Source: Candidatus Protistibacter heckmannii (lineage in GTDB: Bacteria > Pseudomonadota > Gammaproteobacteria > Burkholderiales > Burkholderiaceae). Taken from it: DNA of 64,000 nucleotides. The notes below the pieces were generated by a model. That model was not told where the DNA came from, ran no database searches, and was given only the letters and a program-made list of their open reading frames with translations. Positions 19,181 to 29,101 of this stretch are shown in pieces; the first letter of the stretch is position 1, and every line of letters begins with the position of its first letter. The position numbers and the translations under genes were made by a program. The stretch covers positions 1-64,000 of the forward strand of contig JALBVF010000008.1 in the NCBI GenBank assembly GCA_025050535.1. Reading direction: 5' to 3'.

Positions 19181-20141
19181 ATGAAAGCAGCTCCGTACAA
19201 GGCCCGACAGCCTGGTGATCGAAGAACTGCCGGATCTCGTTCCCGGCCCTGGTGAAGTCGTGATCGACGTGAAGGCCGCCGGCGTCAACTTACCCGACGT
19301 GCTCATCATCCAGAACAAATACCAGTTCAAGCCGCTGCCCTTCGCGCCCGGCTCCGAACTCGCGGGCACGGTCAACGCCGTGGGCGAAGGCGTGACGCAT
19401 CTGAAGGCGGACGACCGCGCGATCGGCTACGTCGGCCAGGGCACCTTCGCGAGCCAGGCCAAGGTGCCGGCGAAGATGGTGATGCCCATGCCGCCGGGCC
19501 TGGACTTCGACACCGCCGCCGCCATCACCCTCACCTACGGCACCTCGCATCACGCCGTCGTGGACCGCGGCGCGCTCAATGCCGGCGAAACCATGCTGGT
19601 GCTCGGCGCCGCCGACGGTGTGGGGCTGGCCGCGATCGAGATCGGCAAGGCCCTCGGCGCGCGCGTGATCGCCAACGCCTCCACCGACGAGAAACTCGCG
19701 GTCTGCAAAGAACACGGCGCCGACGCGCTCATCAACTACAGCACCCAGGACCTGCGCGAAGCTATCAAGGTCGCCACCGACGGCAAGGGCCCGGACGTCA
19801 TCTACGACCCGGTGGGCGGCGTCTACGCCGAGCCGGCCTTCCGCTCCATCGGCTGGCGCGGCCGCTATCTGGTGGTGGGCTTCGCCAACGGCGAGATCCC
19901 GAAGATGCCGCTGAACCTCGCGCTGCTCAAGAGCGCCTCGCTGGTGGGCGTTTTCTGGAGCGAATTCGCGCGCCGCGAGCCCAAGGCGAACCTCGCTGGC
20001 ATGATGCAGGTGATGGGTTGGATTGCCGAAGGCAAGGTCCGGCCGCACATCTCGGGCCGCTATCCGCTCGCGGACACGGCCCGCGCGCTCAACGACATGG
20101 CGGCCCGCAAGGTGACCGGCAAGATCGTCATCAATCCCTGA
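19181..20141 (+). pseudogene. NADPH:quinone oxidoreductase (zinc-free MDR family), damaged N-terminus
   Basis: The family reduces quinones or enones with NADPH. ATG at 19181 has GGAGG upstream. The first codons give MKAAPYKA and then lose frame near 19203, where homologues have about 15 residues ending YGPPDSLVIEELP. From DSLVIEELPDLVPGPGEVVI onward everything is intact. It includes the nucleotide-binding loop, here VLGAADGVGLAAIEIGKAL (homologues have GAAGGVG), and the C-terminal domain to INP at the stop. A GTG at 19215 could start a protein shortened by about 17 residues, losing the first beta-strand. I therefore call it a probable pseudogene rather than a certain one. Confidence 0.7.
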
Positions 20142-20170
20142 CGGCAGGCGGCGGCCCGCGCGGCGCCGGC

Positions 20171-20254
20171 TCAGAACGGCAGCACGCCGCCGGTGAGGAA
20201 ATAGCCGGCGAAGAACAGCACCGAGCCGATCAGCACCTGTTTCCAATAAGGCAT
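20171..20254 (-). CDS. Putative 27-residue single-span membrane protein
   Basis: ATG at 20254 opens MPYWKQVLIGSVLFFAGYFL followed by TGGVLPF and TGA. It is nearly all one hydrophobic helix with a short charged N-terminus. AAGGGG lies seven bases upstream of the ATG. It starts 31 bases after the recR stop on the same strand, so it would be the last gene of dnaX-ybaB-recR. I recognise no family. Support comes from the membrane-like composition, ribosome-binding site and position. A chance frame cannot be excluded at this length. Confidence 0.5.
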   Translation of the reverse strand: MPYWKQVLIGSVLFFAGYFLTGGVLPF

Positions 20255-20284
20255 CTCCGTCCCCTTGTTTTTCTATCGCGTGTT

Positions 20285-20929
20285 CTACAGCGCGCGGCGG
20301 TCCAACACCGCCCGCGCGATCGTTCCCGGATCCACGTATTCCAGCTCCCCACCCACCGGCACGCCGCGCGCCAGGCGCGTGACCTTGATGTCGCGGGCCT
20401 TGAGCAGTTCGCCGATGTAGTGGGCCGTGGCGTCGCCCTCGCTGGTGAAGTTGGTGGCGAGGATCACTTCCCGCACCGGAATCGCCTCCAGACTCTCCAG
20501 CCCTTCCACGCCCTCCATGTGCTCGCCGCTCACGCGTTGGAGCAGGCGGTCGAGATGGATCTCGCGCGGCCCCACGCCGTCCAGCGGCGAAAGCCTGCCG
20601 AGCAGCGCGAAGTACAGGCCCTTGTAGGTCATGGTCTGCTCGACCATCATCTGATCGGCCGGCGTCTCCACCACGCAGAGCAGGCCTCGGTCGCGCGCGG
20701 CGTCCTGGCAGGTCTCGCAGACCGGCGTCTCGCAGAACGTGTTGCAGCAGGCGCAGTGGCGCAGCGCATCCGCCGCGTTGGTCAGGGCCACGGCAAGCTT
20801 CTGCGCGCCCTGACGGTCGTTCTGGATCAGCTGATAGGCCATGCGCTGGGCCGAACGCGGGCCCACGCCCGGCAGCACCCGCAGGGCTTCAATCAGCTGT
20901 TGCAGCGCCGAGGACGGTTTGGCGGCCAA
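20285..20929 (-). CDS. recR: Recombination mediator RecR
   Basis: RecR with RecO loads RecA on gapped DNA covered with SSB. The 214-residue chain has the helix-hairpin-helix ([20 protein letters not shown]), the C4 zinc finger ([16 protein letters not shown] near 58-73) and the Toprim domain ([17 protein letters not shown] onward). No damage. It is downstream of ybaB in the usual dnaX-ybaB-recR order. Confidence 0.95.
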   Translation of the reverse strand: MAAKPSSALQQLIEALRVLPGVGPRSAQRMAYQLIQNDRQGAQKLAVALTNAADALRHCACCNTFCETPVCETCQDAARDRGLLCVVETPADQMMVEQTMTYKGLYFALLGRLSPLDGVGPREIHLDRLLQRVSGEHMEGVEGLESLEAIPVREVILATNFTSEGDATAHYIGELLKARDIKVTRLARGVPVGGELEYVDPGTIARAVLDRRAL

Positions 20930-20993
20930 GTTGGGGAGGAGTCCGGGATGAGCGGCGCAGCCGCGCGAACTCGCGCGCGGCCGGCGGCGCGGT

Positions 20994-21320
20994 TCAGAAC
21001 GGCAGCTTGAAGCCCGGCGGCAGCGGCAGGCCCGCCGTGAGCGCGCCCATCTTTTCCTGGGCGCTGGCTTCGGCCTTGCGCACGGCGTCGTTGAAGGCGG
21101 CGGCGACGAGGTCCTCCAGCATGTCCTTGTCGTCGGCCAGCAGGCTCGGATCGATGCTCACGCGGCGCACGTCGTTCTTGCAGGTCATCGTCACCTTGAC
21201 GAGACCCACGCCCGCCTGGCCTTCCACCTCGATCAGCGCGAGCTGCTCCTGCACGCGCTTCATGTTCTCCTGCATCTGCTGGGCCTGCTTCATCAGACCG
21301 GCGATATTGCCCTTCATCAT
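20994..21320 (-). CDS. YbaB/EbfC-family nucleoid-associated protein
   Basis: This small dimeric DNA-binding protein is almost always encoded between dnaX and recR. It begins [20 protein letters not shown]. The second Met may be the real start. [20 protein letters not shown] and the acidic C-terminal helix region are typical. At 108 residues it has normal length. It lies 43 bases after the dnaX stop. Confidence 0.93.
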   Translation of the reverse strand: MMKGNIAGLMKQAQQMQENMKRVQEQLALIEVEGQAGVGLVKVTMTCKNDVRRVSIDPSLLADDKDMLEDLVAAAFNDAVRKAEASAQEKMGALTAGLPLPPGFKLPF

Positions 21321-21363
21321 GTCGGTGACTCCGAAAATGGATTGTTCTGTGTGCAGGTCCGGT

Positions 21364-23343
21364 TCAGGACCCAGGCCGGATCGAGCCCGGAACGATGGTG
21401 GCGCCGAAATCGCGCATCAGGGCCTGAACCATCGGGTCCGCCCCCACCGCCTGCTCGGCCTGCACCTGACGCTGTGCGCGGGCCTCGGCGTCGACCACGG
21501 CCGCGGTGGCCTGCACTTCGCCGTTGCTCAGGCTAACCTTGACGGTGCGGCCAAGCTTGGCGGACAAAACCGCTTGCAGTCGTTCCAGCGAACTACCCTC
21601 GCCCACCTGCTTCACCGGCGAGACGAGATGCAGCAGCGCCTCGCCGGTGCCGAGCAGCTCGGCGTGCAGCAGTTCGGTCTGCATCGCCAGCTGCAGCGAC
21701 AGGCCCTTCAGCGGCAGTCTCGCGGCGAGCGCCGGCCAGGAGGCGACGTCGGGCAGGCCCTCGGGCGAAGGCGCGCGCTGCGCGGCGCGCATCGGTTGGG
21801 AAACCTGGGCTGGCTGCGCAGATTGAGTGGACGACTGCACGGACGACTGCGCCGGCAGCTGAGCGGACTGAGCTGATTGCCGCGCTGGTTGCGCTGCTTG
21901 AGAAAACCGCGGCGCCGGAGCCCGCCCCTCGGCGGCCTCTTCCGCCACGGCCTGCGCGGCGGCGAGGTTGACCGCATCGGCATCGGACAGCGGCGCTGCG
22001 CAGCGCTGCGCGGCGTTTGGCGGACTCGCCACACGCGGCTCTACCCCCATCGCCACCGCATAGGCCGCGCGTGGCGAGGAAGCCGCGGCCGGCTTCTGCC
22101 CGGCCTGACGCGGCGCCTGCATATCCGGCGCCTGCACGTTCGGCGCCGGACGCGCGGGCGCCTTGGACATGCTCGCCACGGCGGGCGCGGCCGCCAGCGC
22201 GGCGGCGCGCGGCGGCGTGGCCTGCTGCGCGGCGCCGCCAAGGTCCTTGGGACGGAAGGCGAGCATGCGCAGCAGCGTCATGCCGAAGCCGGCGGCCTCG
22301 TCGGGCGCGAGCGGCAAGTCCTGCCGGCCGAGATTGGCGATCTGGTAATAGAGCTGCACTTCCTGCGCGTCGAGCGCGCCGGCCAGACGCCGGATATCGG
22401 GCGTCTCGGGCCATTCGTCGGGAATCGCGGCGGGCACCGCCTGCGCCAGCGCGATCTTGTGCAGCAGCGCGGCCAAGTCCTGCAGGGCCGCGTAGAAGGA
22501 CAGGCTGCGCTCGGCCATCTCGTCGGCGATCGTCAGCAGGCCAGGGCCGTCGCTGGCGGCGAGCGCGTCGAGCAGGCGCACGAGATAGGTCTGGTCCAGC
22601 GCGCCGAGCATGTTGCGCACGGCGGCCTCGCCGACTTCGCCGCCGCTGTAGGCGATAGCCTGATCAGTCAGCGAGAGCGCGTCGCGCATGGAGCCGTTGG
22701 CAGCCTTGGCGAGCAGGCGCAGCGCACCCGGCTCGAAGGGAATCTGTTCGGCCTGCAGCACCGCCGAGAGATGCTCGACCGTCTGCGCCGCCGGCATCTG
22801 CTTGAGGTTCAACTGCAGGCAGCGGGAGAGCACCGTCACCGGAATCTTCTGCGGATCGGTTGTCGCCAGGATGAACTTCACATGTGGCGGCGGCTCCTCC
22901 AGCGTCTTGAGCATCGCGTTGAACGCATGGTTCGTCAGCATGTGCACCTCGTCGATCATGTAGACCTTGAAGCGCCCGCTCGACGGCGCGTAGACCACCT
23001 GCTCGAGCAGTTGGGCGATCTCATCCACGCCGCGGTTGCTCGCCGCGTCCAGCTCGATGTAGTCGACGAAGCGGCCCGCGTCGATTTCCGTGCAGGCCTG
23101 GCAGACGCCGCAGGGCTGCGAGGTGATGTCGCCCTGCCCATCCGCGCCGCGGCAGTTCAGCGACTTGGAGAGAATGCGGGAGATGGTGGTCTTGCCCACG
23201 CCGCGTGTGCCGGTGAACAGCCAGGCGTGGTGCAGCCGCTTCTGTTCCAGCGCGTGGGTGAGCGCCTTAACGACGTGCTCCTGCCCGACCAGTGTGGAGA
23301 AATCGCGGGGCCGCCATTTACGGGCCAGGACTTGGTAGATCAT
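21364..23343 (-). CDS. dnaX: DNA polymerase III subunit tau (clamp loader)
   Basis: DnaX is the ATPase of the clamp loader that places the beta clamp on DNA. The 659-residue chain has Walker [17 protein letters not shown] near residue 44, the zinc-binding cysteines C..CGVCQAC near 64-86, Walker [10 protein letters not shown] near 124 and sensor [22 protein letters not shown] long Ala/Pro/Gln/Ser linker (about 385-535) precedes the tau-specific C-terminal domain. No A-rich slippery site for a shorter gamma form was noticed. Intact. Confidence 0.95.
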   Translation of the reverse strand: MIYQVLARKWRPRDFSTLVGQEHVVKALTHALEQKRLHHAWLFTGTRGVGKTTISRILSKSLNCRGADGQGDITSQPCGVCQACTEIDAGRFVDYIELDAASNRGVDEIAQLLEQVVYAPSSGRFKVYMIDEVHMLTNHAFNAMLKTLEEPPPHVKFILATTDPQKIPVTVLSRCLQLNLKQMPAAQTVEHLSAVLQAEQIPFEPGALRLLAKAANGSMRDALSLTDQAIAYSGGEVGEAAVRNMLGALDQTYLVRLLDALAASDGPGLLTIADEMAERSLSFYAALQDLAALLHKIALAQAVPAAIPDEWPETPDIRRLAGALDAQEVQLYYQIANLGRQDLPLAPDEAAGFGMTLLRMLAFRPKDLGGAAQQATPPRAAALAAAPAVASMSKAPARPAPNVQAPDMQAPRQAGQKPAAASSPRAAYAVAMGVEPRVASPPNAAQRCAAPLSDADAVNLAAAQAVAEEAAEGRAPAPRFSQAAQPARQSAQSAQLPAQSSVQSSTQSAQPAQVSQPMRAAQRAPSPEGLPDVASWPALAARLPLKGLSLQLAMQTELLHAELLGTGEALLHLVSPVKQVGEGSSLERLQAVLSAKLGRTVKVSLSNGEVQATAAVVDAEARAQRQVQAEQAVGADPMVQALMRDFGATIVPGSIRPGS

Positions 23344-23468
23344 GGCGGCGATTTTAGCAGAGCGTCCGCGCGCAAAGGCGGCGCGAAGCCGCCGCCAAAT
23401 AGAAAACCGGCATGCGGGAAAACACCCGCATGCCGGTTTTCGTGCGCGGCTCCTGTTTCAGGCCGCGC

Positions 23469-23655
23469 TCAGATTTCCTCGTACAGCGGCAGCGTGAGGA
23501 ATTCGGCGAAGGCTTCCGCCGTCGACATCTCCTCGAAGATCTGCGTGGCGCGGTCGTAGGTCGGCGCATTGCCGGTGGCGCTGCCGGTGACCGTGGTCTT
23601 GACCTTGCCAAGCTCCTCGGGAATCAGCGCGCGGACCATCTCGGCGGTCACCTTA
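23469..23655 (-). pseudogene. aceB: Malate synthase A, C-terminal fragment
   Basis: Malate synthase joins glyoxylate and acetyl-CoA in the glyoxylate bypass. Only about 62 C-terminal codons remain: [17 protein letters not shown], then PTYDRATQIFEEM and the family-typical end FAEFLTLPLYEEI. At 23655 the sequence changes within one codon to the antisense-free IS-B transposase frame (RKIYL). The first 450 or so residues are absent from the window. The enzyme is therefore lost unless a second copy exists. Confidence 0.72.
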
Positions 23656-24211
23656 CTCAGGTAGATCTTTCGGCCGGCATATCCTTGACCAGCCGGCGCA
23701 GGAAGTCGATCAGGATGTCGGCGCTCAACGCTCCGTCGAAGGCCTGCCAGCGCATCTGGCTCTTGTTGGTGACGGTGGAGATCACCGACAAGCCGTGGCG
23801 CTTGTTGTTCACGCGAATCACGGGCGTCTTGGGGAGTCCTCCGTCGAGCCACTTTTTCACCGCCGCCGGCGACTGCTCGTAGGCCTTCTTCATGGGCTTT
23901 TTCGGCGTGAAGCCCCAACGCTCCAGATACAGGCCCATCGTGCGAACGGCCAGCTTGATGCCTTATCGGTTAAGGATCAACTCGGCCACTGCCTGGCGGC
24001 TCCACAGCGCGTAGATCATCTTCAACTGGTCGGGCGTGCGGTCGCGAATCAGCCGCTGAACCTCGCGCTCCTGCTCCGCCGTCAGCGTTCTGCTCGTACC
24101 CTGCGGGCGCCCGGGGCGCTCCACGTCGAGGGCCTTCCACCCGCCCGCGCGATACGCCTTCACCACCGCAATGAGCGTCGTGCGCGACATCTCGCATTGC
24201 GCCGCTGCGTC
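23655..24211 (-). mobile_element. IS-B fragment (IS630 family), both ends missing
   Basis: About 557 bases match the middle of the IS-B copy at 54137-55255. Neither terminal repeat is present. The transposase frame contains a TAA where the longest copy has Tyr in LNRYGIK, a 105-base in-frame deletion that replaces EDYPVI...APQGQ with GGLPK and removes the first catalytic Asp, and a 2-base insertion near 23685. On one side it joins the malate synthase fragment and on the other the pyrophosphatase fragment. Confidence 0.88.
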
Positions 24212-24643
24212 CAAGTGCGCCGCCAGTTCCGCGAGATCAAGGGCATCATGACCGGCGAAGCCAAGCCCGAATACGGCAAGGCGGTGGACATGCTGACCAC
24301 CTCGGCCATCAAGGAGATGATCGTTCCCTCGCTGCTGCCGGTGATCGTGCCGATCGTGGTCGGCCTGGTTCTCGGACCTTCGGCGCTGGGCGGGCTTCTG
24401 ATGGGCACCATCGTCACGGGCCTGTTCGTGGCGATCTCCATGTGCACCGGCGGCGGCGCCTGGGACAACGCCAAGAATTACATCGAGGACGGCCATTTCG
24501 GCGGCAAGGGTTCCGACACCCACAAGGCTGCGGTGACCGGCGACACGGTGGGCGATCCCTACAAGGACACAGCCGGTCCGGCGGTGAATCCGCTGATCAA
24601 GATCATAAACATCGTCGCGCTGCTGATCGTCGTGCTGCTCTAA
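24212..24643 (+). pseudogene. hppA: Proton-translocating pyrophosphatase, C-terminal fragment
   Basis: HppA is a membrane pump of about 16 helices that uses pyrophosphate to move protons. The surviving 143 codons begin [20 protein letters not shown]. They keep the conserved [20 protein letters not shown] and [19 protein letters not shown] before the last helix and TAA at 24641-24643. More than 500 N-terminal residues are missing, cut by the IS-B fragment. The DVGADLVGK-type pyrophosphate site would lie in the lost part. A good terminator still follows. Confidence 0.88.
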
Positions 24644-24660
24644 GCCGGCGAGCGCAGCGC

Positions 24661-24697
24661 AAAGCCCCGGGGGTGCAGGCCCGCCGGGGCTTTTTTT
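24661..24697 (+). terminator. Rho-independent terminator of the hppA remnant
   Basis: AAAGCCCCGG (24661-24670) pairs with CCGGGGCTTT (24684-24693), and the T run extends to 24697. It lies 18 bases after the stop. Confidence 0.9.
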
Positions 24698-24839
24698 GTT
24701 GGGGGGAGGTTTTTCTCCCTTGCAGGCGGGGCGGAGCCGTTCCGCACGGTCGGACGCGCTGATTTCACGACGCTGCTCTATACTGAGCCGCAGCGCCGCG
24801 GGCTCCCCAGGGGCCGGTCTCATCCGACGGATTTCCCCC

Positions 24840-25490
24840 ATGAAGATCGATTTCGTTTCCGACGTCTCCTGCCCCTGGTGCGCCATCGGGCTGCATTCCC
24901 TGGAGCAGGCCATCGCGCGGCTGGACGGCGCGGTGCAGGTCGATCTGCATTTCCAGCCCTTTGAATTGAATCCACGCATGGTCCCCGAGGGCCAGGACAT
25001 CGACGAACACCTGCGCGAGAAATATGGCACCTCGCCCGAGCAGTTGGCGCGCAACCGCGAGGCGATCCGGCAGCGTGGCGCCGACGTGGGCTTCACCTTC
25101 TCCATGGACAAGCGCGGCTGCATCTACAACACCTTCGACGCACACCGCCTGCTGCACTGTGCCGAGCTCGAAGGCAAGCAGACGGCGTCAAGCACGCTCT
25201 GTTCAAGGCCTATTTCACCGATGACGAAAATCCCGGCGACCCTGCGCTGCTCGCGCGCGTGGCCGGCGAAGTCGGGCTGGACGCGGCGTGCGCCGCCGCC
25301 ATCCTGGCCTCGGACGAATTCGCCGACGAGGTTCGCGAAGCCGAGAACTTCTATCTGGAACAGGGCATCCACTCGGTGACCCTCGGTCATCATCAATGGC
25401 CGCCACCTGATCCATGGCGGCCAGCCTCCCGAATATTTCGAACAAGCCCTCAGGCAGATCGCGGACATGCAGGAGGACACGCAGTCCTGA
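24840..25490 (+). pseudogene. DsbA-family oxidoreductase (FrnE-like), two frameshifts
   Basis: FrnE-type proteins are cytoplasmic thioredoxin-fold dithiol oxidoreductases. ATG at 24840 opens MKIDFVSDVSCPWCAIG with the CPWC active site at residues 11-14. The frame is good through NTFDAHRLLHCAELEGKQ and shifts near 25190. KAYFTDDENPGDPALLARVA follows in a second frame. It shifts again near 25390 within the cis-Pro region (GIHSV / SVIINGRHLIHGGQP). The last frame ends DMQEDTQS at 25490. Each shift looks like a one- or two-base indel. Confidence 0.85.
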
Positions 25491-25544
25491 GATTTCCGCG
25501 CAGGCTCTCCGGCTTTCGGCGCCCTTCTCCCTCGAGGGGAGTGT

Positions 25545-27541
25545 ATGCGGTTCCTCCTTCGGAAAGCGTCGGCGACACGTGAGACCTGCTTGCCGATCCG
25601 GCTGTGGCCGATCCTCGGCTCGTTGCTGATCACCGCCGCAACCCTGGCGATCTTCGTCGCCGGCTTGTATTTCCTGGTGCTCAAGCAAATCGCCGCGGCC
25701 GAGGAAAAGCAGGAGATGGACCGCGCGGCCACGCAGGCCTACGCCTACGTCGAATCGCTGCTCCAGCGGGTGGAGCTGATCGTCTCGCGAAACCGCCAGT
25801 GGTGCGCCAACGGCGTGATCACCCTGGACGACGTCGAGCGCTTCAACCGCGTGCTGCGCCCTTACCTGGACACGGGGCCGGGCATCACCTCGATCGCCAT
25901 CGCCCAGGAAAGCGGCCGGGAGATCCTGCTGGCCTCCCGGCCAGACGGCACCTGGTTCAACCACCTCACCGATCCCGCCAAGCCGGGGCGGCCCGCGCGC
26001 CTCATCACTTGGCGCGGCGACATGAAGCTGCGCGACGCGCCGCTCGACACCGACTACGATGCGCGGCGCCGGCCCTGGTTTATGGGCGCGATGGAATTGA
26101 AGAGCGACAACGGCGTGTTCTGGACGCAGCCCTACGTCTTCCGCTCGACGGGCGAGCCCGGGATTTCGGCGGTGGTGCGCTGGCGCGCGCCGGACGGCAA
26201 CCGCTATGTGATGACCTCCGACCTGCGGCTGCTCGATCTCACGCGGATGACGCAGGCCATCGCTGTGGGGCGCAACGGCTCGGTGGCGATCCTGACGGAC
26301 GCCACGCAGCTGGTTCGCCATGCCGAAGCTGCTGGGGCTGGACAGCGCGGAGGCGATCAATAGCGCCTTCCTGAAAACCCCGAACCAGATCGGCCCGTCC
26401 GCCCTGGGGCCGGCCCTGCGGCAGTGGGAAGAAAGCGGCCGGCCGACACCATCTTCGCGGTCGACGTGCAGGACAAGTGCAGGCTGGCCAGCCTGCGGCC
26501 GGTGACGCGCGGCGCCCAGCGCTTCTGGATCGTGGTGGTGGCGCCGCGCGACGATTTCATCCCCTGGACCCAGCGCGACCTGGGCGTCGCGTTGCTGCTG
26601 GTGCTGGCGGCGCTGGCGGTGGGCTGGACGGCGGCGCTATGGCTGGCGCGGCGGATCACCCGGCCGCTGGAGCAACTGGCCGCGCAGAGCGAGCGCATCG
26701 GCGCGATGGATCTGGCGCAGCCGGTGGACGTGCGCTCGCCGTTGCATGAGATCAACCAGCTCGCGGACTCGCTGGAGGGCATGCGCGTCAATCTGCTCGA
26801 CGCCACGAACCGGCTGGAGGAACTCAACGCCACGCTGGAAGACCGCGTCAGACGCCGCACCCTCGCCCTGCAGCAGGCCAACGCCGATCTGGAGGACTTC
26901 GCCTATTCCGCCTCGCATGATCTGCACGCGCCGCTGATCGGCCTGGAAGGGTATGCCACGCTGCTCGTGAAGAAGCACGGCAAGGCGATCGGCGAGGAGG
27001 GCCTCAAGTATCTGGACCGCATCAGCGCGGCGGCGCGGCGCATGGAGGACATCATCTCCGACCTGCTGCGCCTGTGCGCCTCGAGATGCAGCGCCGGCCT
27101 GTCAATCTGTCCGCGCTGGCGCATACGATCGCCGTGGAGATGACCGCCGCGCAGCCGCAGCGCGGACTGCAATGGCGCATCGACGACGGGCTGTGGGCGG
27201 TGGCCGACAACGGACTGATGCGCATCGTCCTGGAGAATCTCTTCGGCAACGCCTGCGAATACACCGTCAACCGGGAAGACGTGGTGATTGAATTCACCGC
27301 CGCGCTGATTCAGGGCGGCATGCGTGAGTTCTTCGTGCGCGACAACGGCGCTGGCTTCAACATGGCCTATGTCGATTCGCTGTTCAAGCCCTTCAAGCGC
27401 CTGCACACAGACAAGGAGTTTTCCGGAAACGGTATCGGCCTGGCGACAGTGAAGCGCATCGTCGAGCGCCACGGCGGTTCGGTGCGCGCGCAGGGCGAGG
27501 TTGGCCATGGCGCGACGATCTATTTCACGCTGCCGGTCTAG
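25545..27541 (+). pseudogene. Membrane sensor histidine kinase (Cache-HAMP-HisKA-HATPase), three frameshifts
   Basis: ATG at 25545 has GAGGGG upstream. The order is a transmembrane helix near residue 25, a periplasmic double-Cache sensor (RRRPWFMGAMELKSDNGVFW), a second helix, a HAMP linker (RRITRPLEQLAAQSERIGAM), HisKA with the phospho-acceptor in FAYSASHDLHAPL, and HATPase with the N box NLFGNACEYT and GNGIGLATVKRIVERHGG. Frameshifts near 26320, 26445 and 27075 divide these domains. The last falls between HisKA and HATPase, so no kinase can be made. No response regulator gene is adjacent. The signal is unknown. Confidence 0.85.
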
Positions 27542-27604
27542 CTGGCGGCGCAAACCAGCGACGCAAACGGCCCGGCCTCCGCGGAATTTGCTATCGTTCG
27601 GGCT

Positions 27605-27847
27605 ATGAATCTCGGGAACATCAACCTCTGGTCCATCTTCGTCGGCTGCGTTGCCTTCTACATGTCGTTCTTCGTGTCGCGCAAGCGCGCCACGAACCCG
27701 TCAGCTATGCGCAGACTCAACGCCATGAAGAGCATGCTCGGCGACGCTATGGGCACGCGCTTCCATTGGATCGTCTACGTCACCCTGCCCTTCCTGCTGG
27801 GGGTCATGTTCGTGGTGAACGGGCTGCGGGGGCGGCCGCCTTTCTGA
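27605..27847 (+). CDS. Small hypothetical inner-membrane protein
   Basis: The 80-residue frame begins MNLGNINLWSIFVGCVAFYM. It has two hydrophobic segments (about 8-24 and 56-74) with a basic loop between (VSRKRATNPSAMRRLNAMKS). The predicted topology is two spans with a basic cytoplasmic loop. Codon use is like that of its neighbours and no lesion is seen. I do not recognise the family. It lies 63 bases after the dead kinase and converges with hemY. Confidence 0.6.
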   Translation: MNLGNINLWSIFVGCVAFYMSFFVSRKRATNPSAMRRLNAMKSMLGDAMGTRFHWIVYVTLPFLLGVMFVVNGLRGRPPF

Positions 27848-27901
27848 GCCTAGCGCTCGCCGCCGGCGCCTCTTCGGACGCCGGTCTTCCTGATTGAAGT
27901 T

Positions 27902-29101
27902 TCAGTTTTCCGCGAGCTTGGCCGCTTCGCGGTAGTGATGGTTCGCCTGCTCGGCGCGGTCGAGTTCGTCGTTGAGCTCGGCCAGCGCGAGATGGGCGCG
28001 CAGGCGCAGGCGGCGCTGTCCGGCGTCGCGCGCATAGTTCAGGCAGGCCTGCAGACTGACCTGGGCCTTGCCCCATAGCTGCTGCGCCTGGCACAGGCGG
28101 CCCAGCGCGAAGTGCAGCGCCGGATCGCCGGACCGGCCATGCAGCCAATTTTCCACCTGGGTGATGAGCGTGAGCGGAGGCAGGCCTTCGCCGTGGCAGC
28201 TCGCGTAGCGCAGCACCAGCCGTTCGTCCCAATTTTCTTCCAGCGCCTGTTCGAGGATGGTCCGCGCGATCACGGGTTTGTTCAGCGCGATGAGCAGGCG
28301 CGCCGCCTGATCGGCGTTGGCCGCACCGGTGCGCTCGGGCGCGGAGAGGCTGCGCCAGAAGAGGATGAGCGCGTCGGCGTCATGCTTGCGTTCGTCGAGA
28401 AGCCGCTTGCAGGCTTGCTGCTTGAGGCGCCCGGCGGCGACGGGATGCAGGGCGTTGCGCTTTTCGAGCATGCACGCGAGGCGCAGCACTTCAGCCCAGT
28501 TCTGCAGCTGCTGATGGGCGTGCAGCGCGATGCGCTGCACCTGGATCTGGCGCATGCCCTGGCTTTGCAGTTGCTCGATGGTTTCGAGCGCGCCGGTGGC
28601 GTCGCGTGATTCGGCCTGCATGCCGGCCTTGGAGACGAGCTTGGCCTGGGTCATGTCGGGATCGTGGATCTGCTCGAGCCATTCGTCGCGCCGGGCGAGT
28701 TCCTGCATGTTGTGTGCGGCGCGGGCGGCGAGCAGCGCGGCGGTGTCGGAGAGCTCGTCCCAGGACTGCGCCTCCAGCGCGAGCTTCTCGGCGCGCGCGA
28801 AGCGGCCGGCGGAGAGGCTGGAGATGGCTTCGCGCAGCGCGGTGACGGCGCGCTGCATGTGCAGGCCGCGCCGGTAGGCCACGGCCTTGGCGGGTAGCGT
28901 CCACATGGCCGAGGCGGTGCGGATCAGCACGTAGAGCAGCGCGAAGACAGCGAGCAGCACGAGTAGGAAGAGGTTGAGCGAGACGTCGATCCGGTACGGC
29001 GGATAGAAGAGGACGACGTTGCTTTGATTGAACTGCACGAACAGCGCCAGCGCGACGGCCAGCGCGAACAGCAGGACGATCCAGAACAGCGAGCGCATCA
29101 C
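27902..29101 (-). CDS. hemY: HemY, membrane-anchored TPR protein of haem biosynthesis loci
   Basis: This proteobacterial HemY (not protoporphyrinogen oxidase) is an inner-membrane protein proposed to organise late haem-pathway enzymes. Two N-terminal helices (LFWIVLLFALAVALALFVQF and LNLFLLVLLAVFALLYVLI) are followed by tetratricopeptide-like repeats over the remaining 330 residues. At 399 residues it has normal length and is intact. Its start (Met1 at 29101 or Met2 at 29098) overlaps the stop of the hemD-hemX gene, so the two are translationally coupled. Confidence 0.9.
   Translation of the reverse strand: MMRSLFWIVLLFALAVALALFVQFNQSNVVLFYPPYRIDVSLNLFLLVLLAVFALLYVLIRTASAMWTLPAKAVAYRRGLHMQRAVTALREAISSLSAGRFARAEKLALEAQSWDELSDTAALLAARAAHNMQELARRDEWLEQIHDPDMTQAKLVSKAGMQAESRDATGALETIEQLQSQGMRQIQVQRIALHAHQQLQNWAEVLRLACMLEKRNALHPVAAGRLKQQACKRLLDERKHDADALILFWRSLSAPERTGAANADQAARLLIALNKPVIARTILEQALEENWDERLVLRYASCHGEGLPPLTLITQVENWLHGRSGDPALHFALGRLCQAQQLWGKAQVSLQACLNYARDAGQRRLRLRAHLALAELNDELDRAEQANHHYREAAKLAEN

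Noticed and set aside
21877-23559. 560-codon plus-strand frame opposite dnaX
   Set aside because: Antisense shadow; composition is typical of complementary-strand frames in GC-rich DNA.
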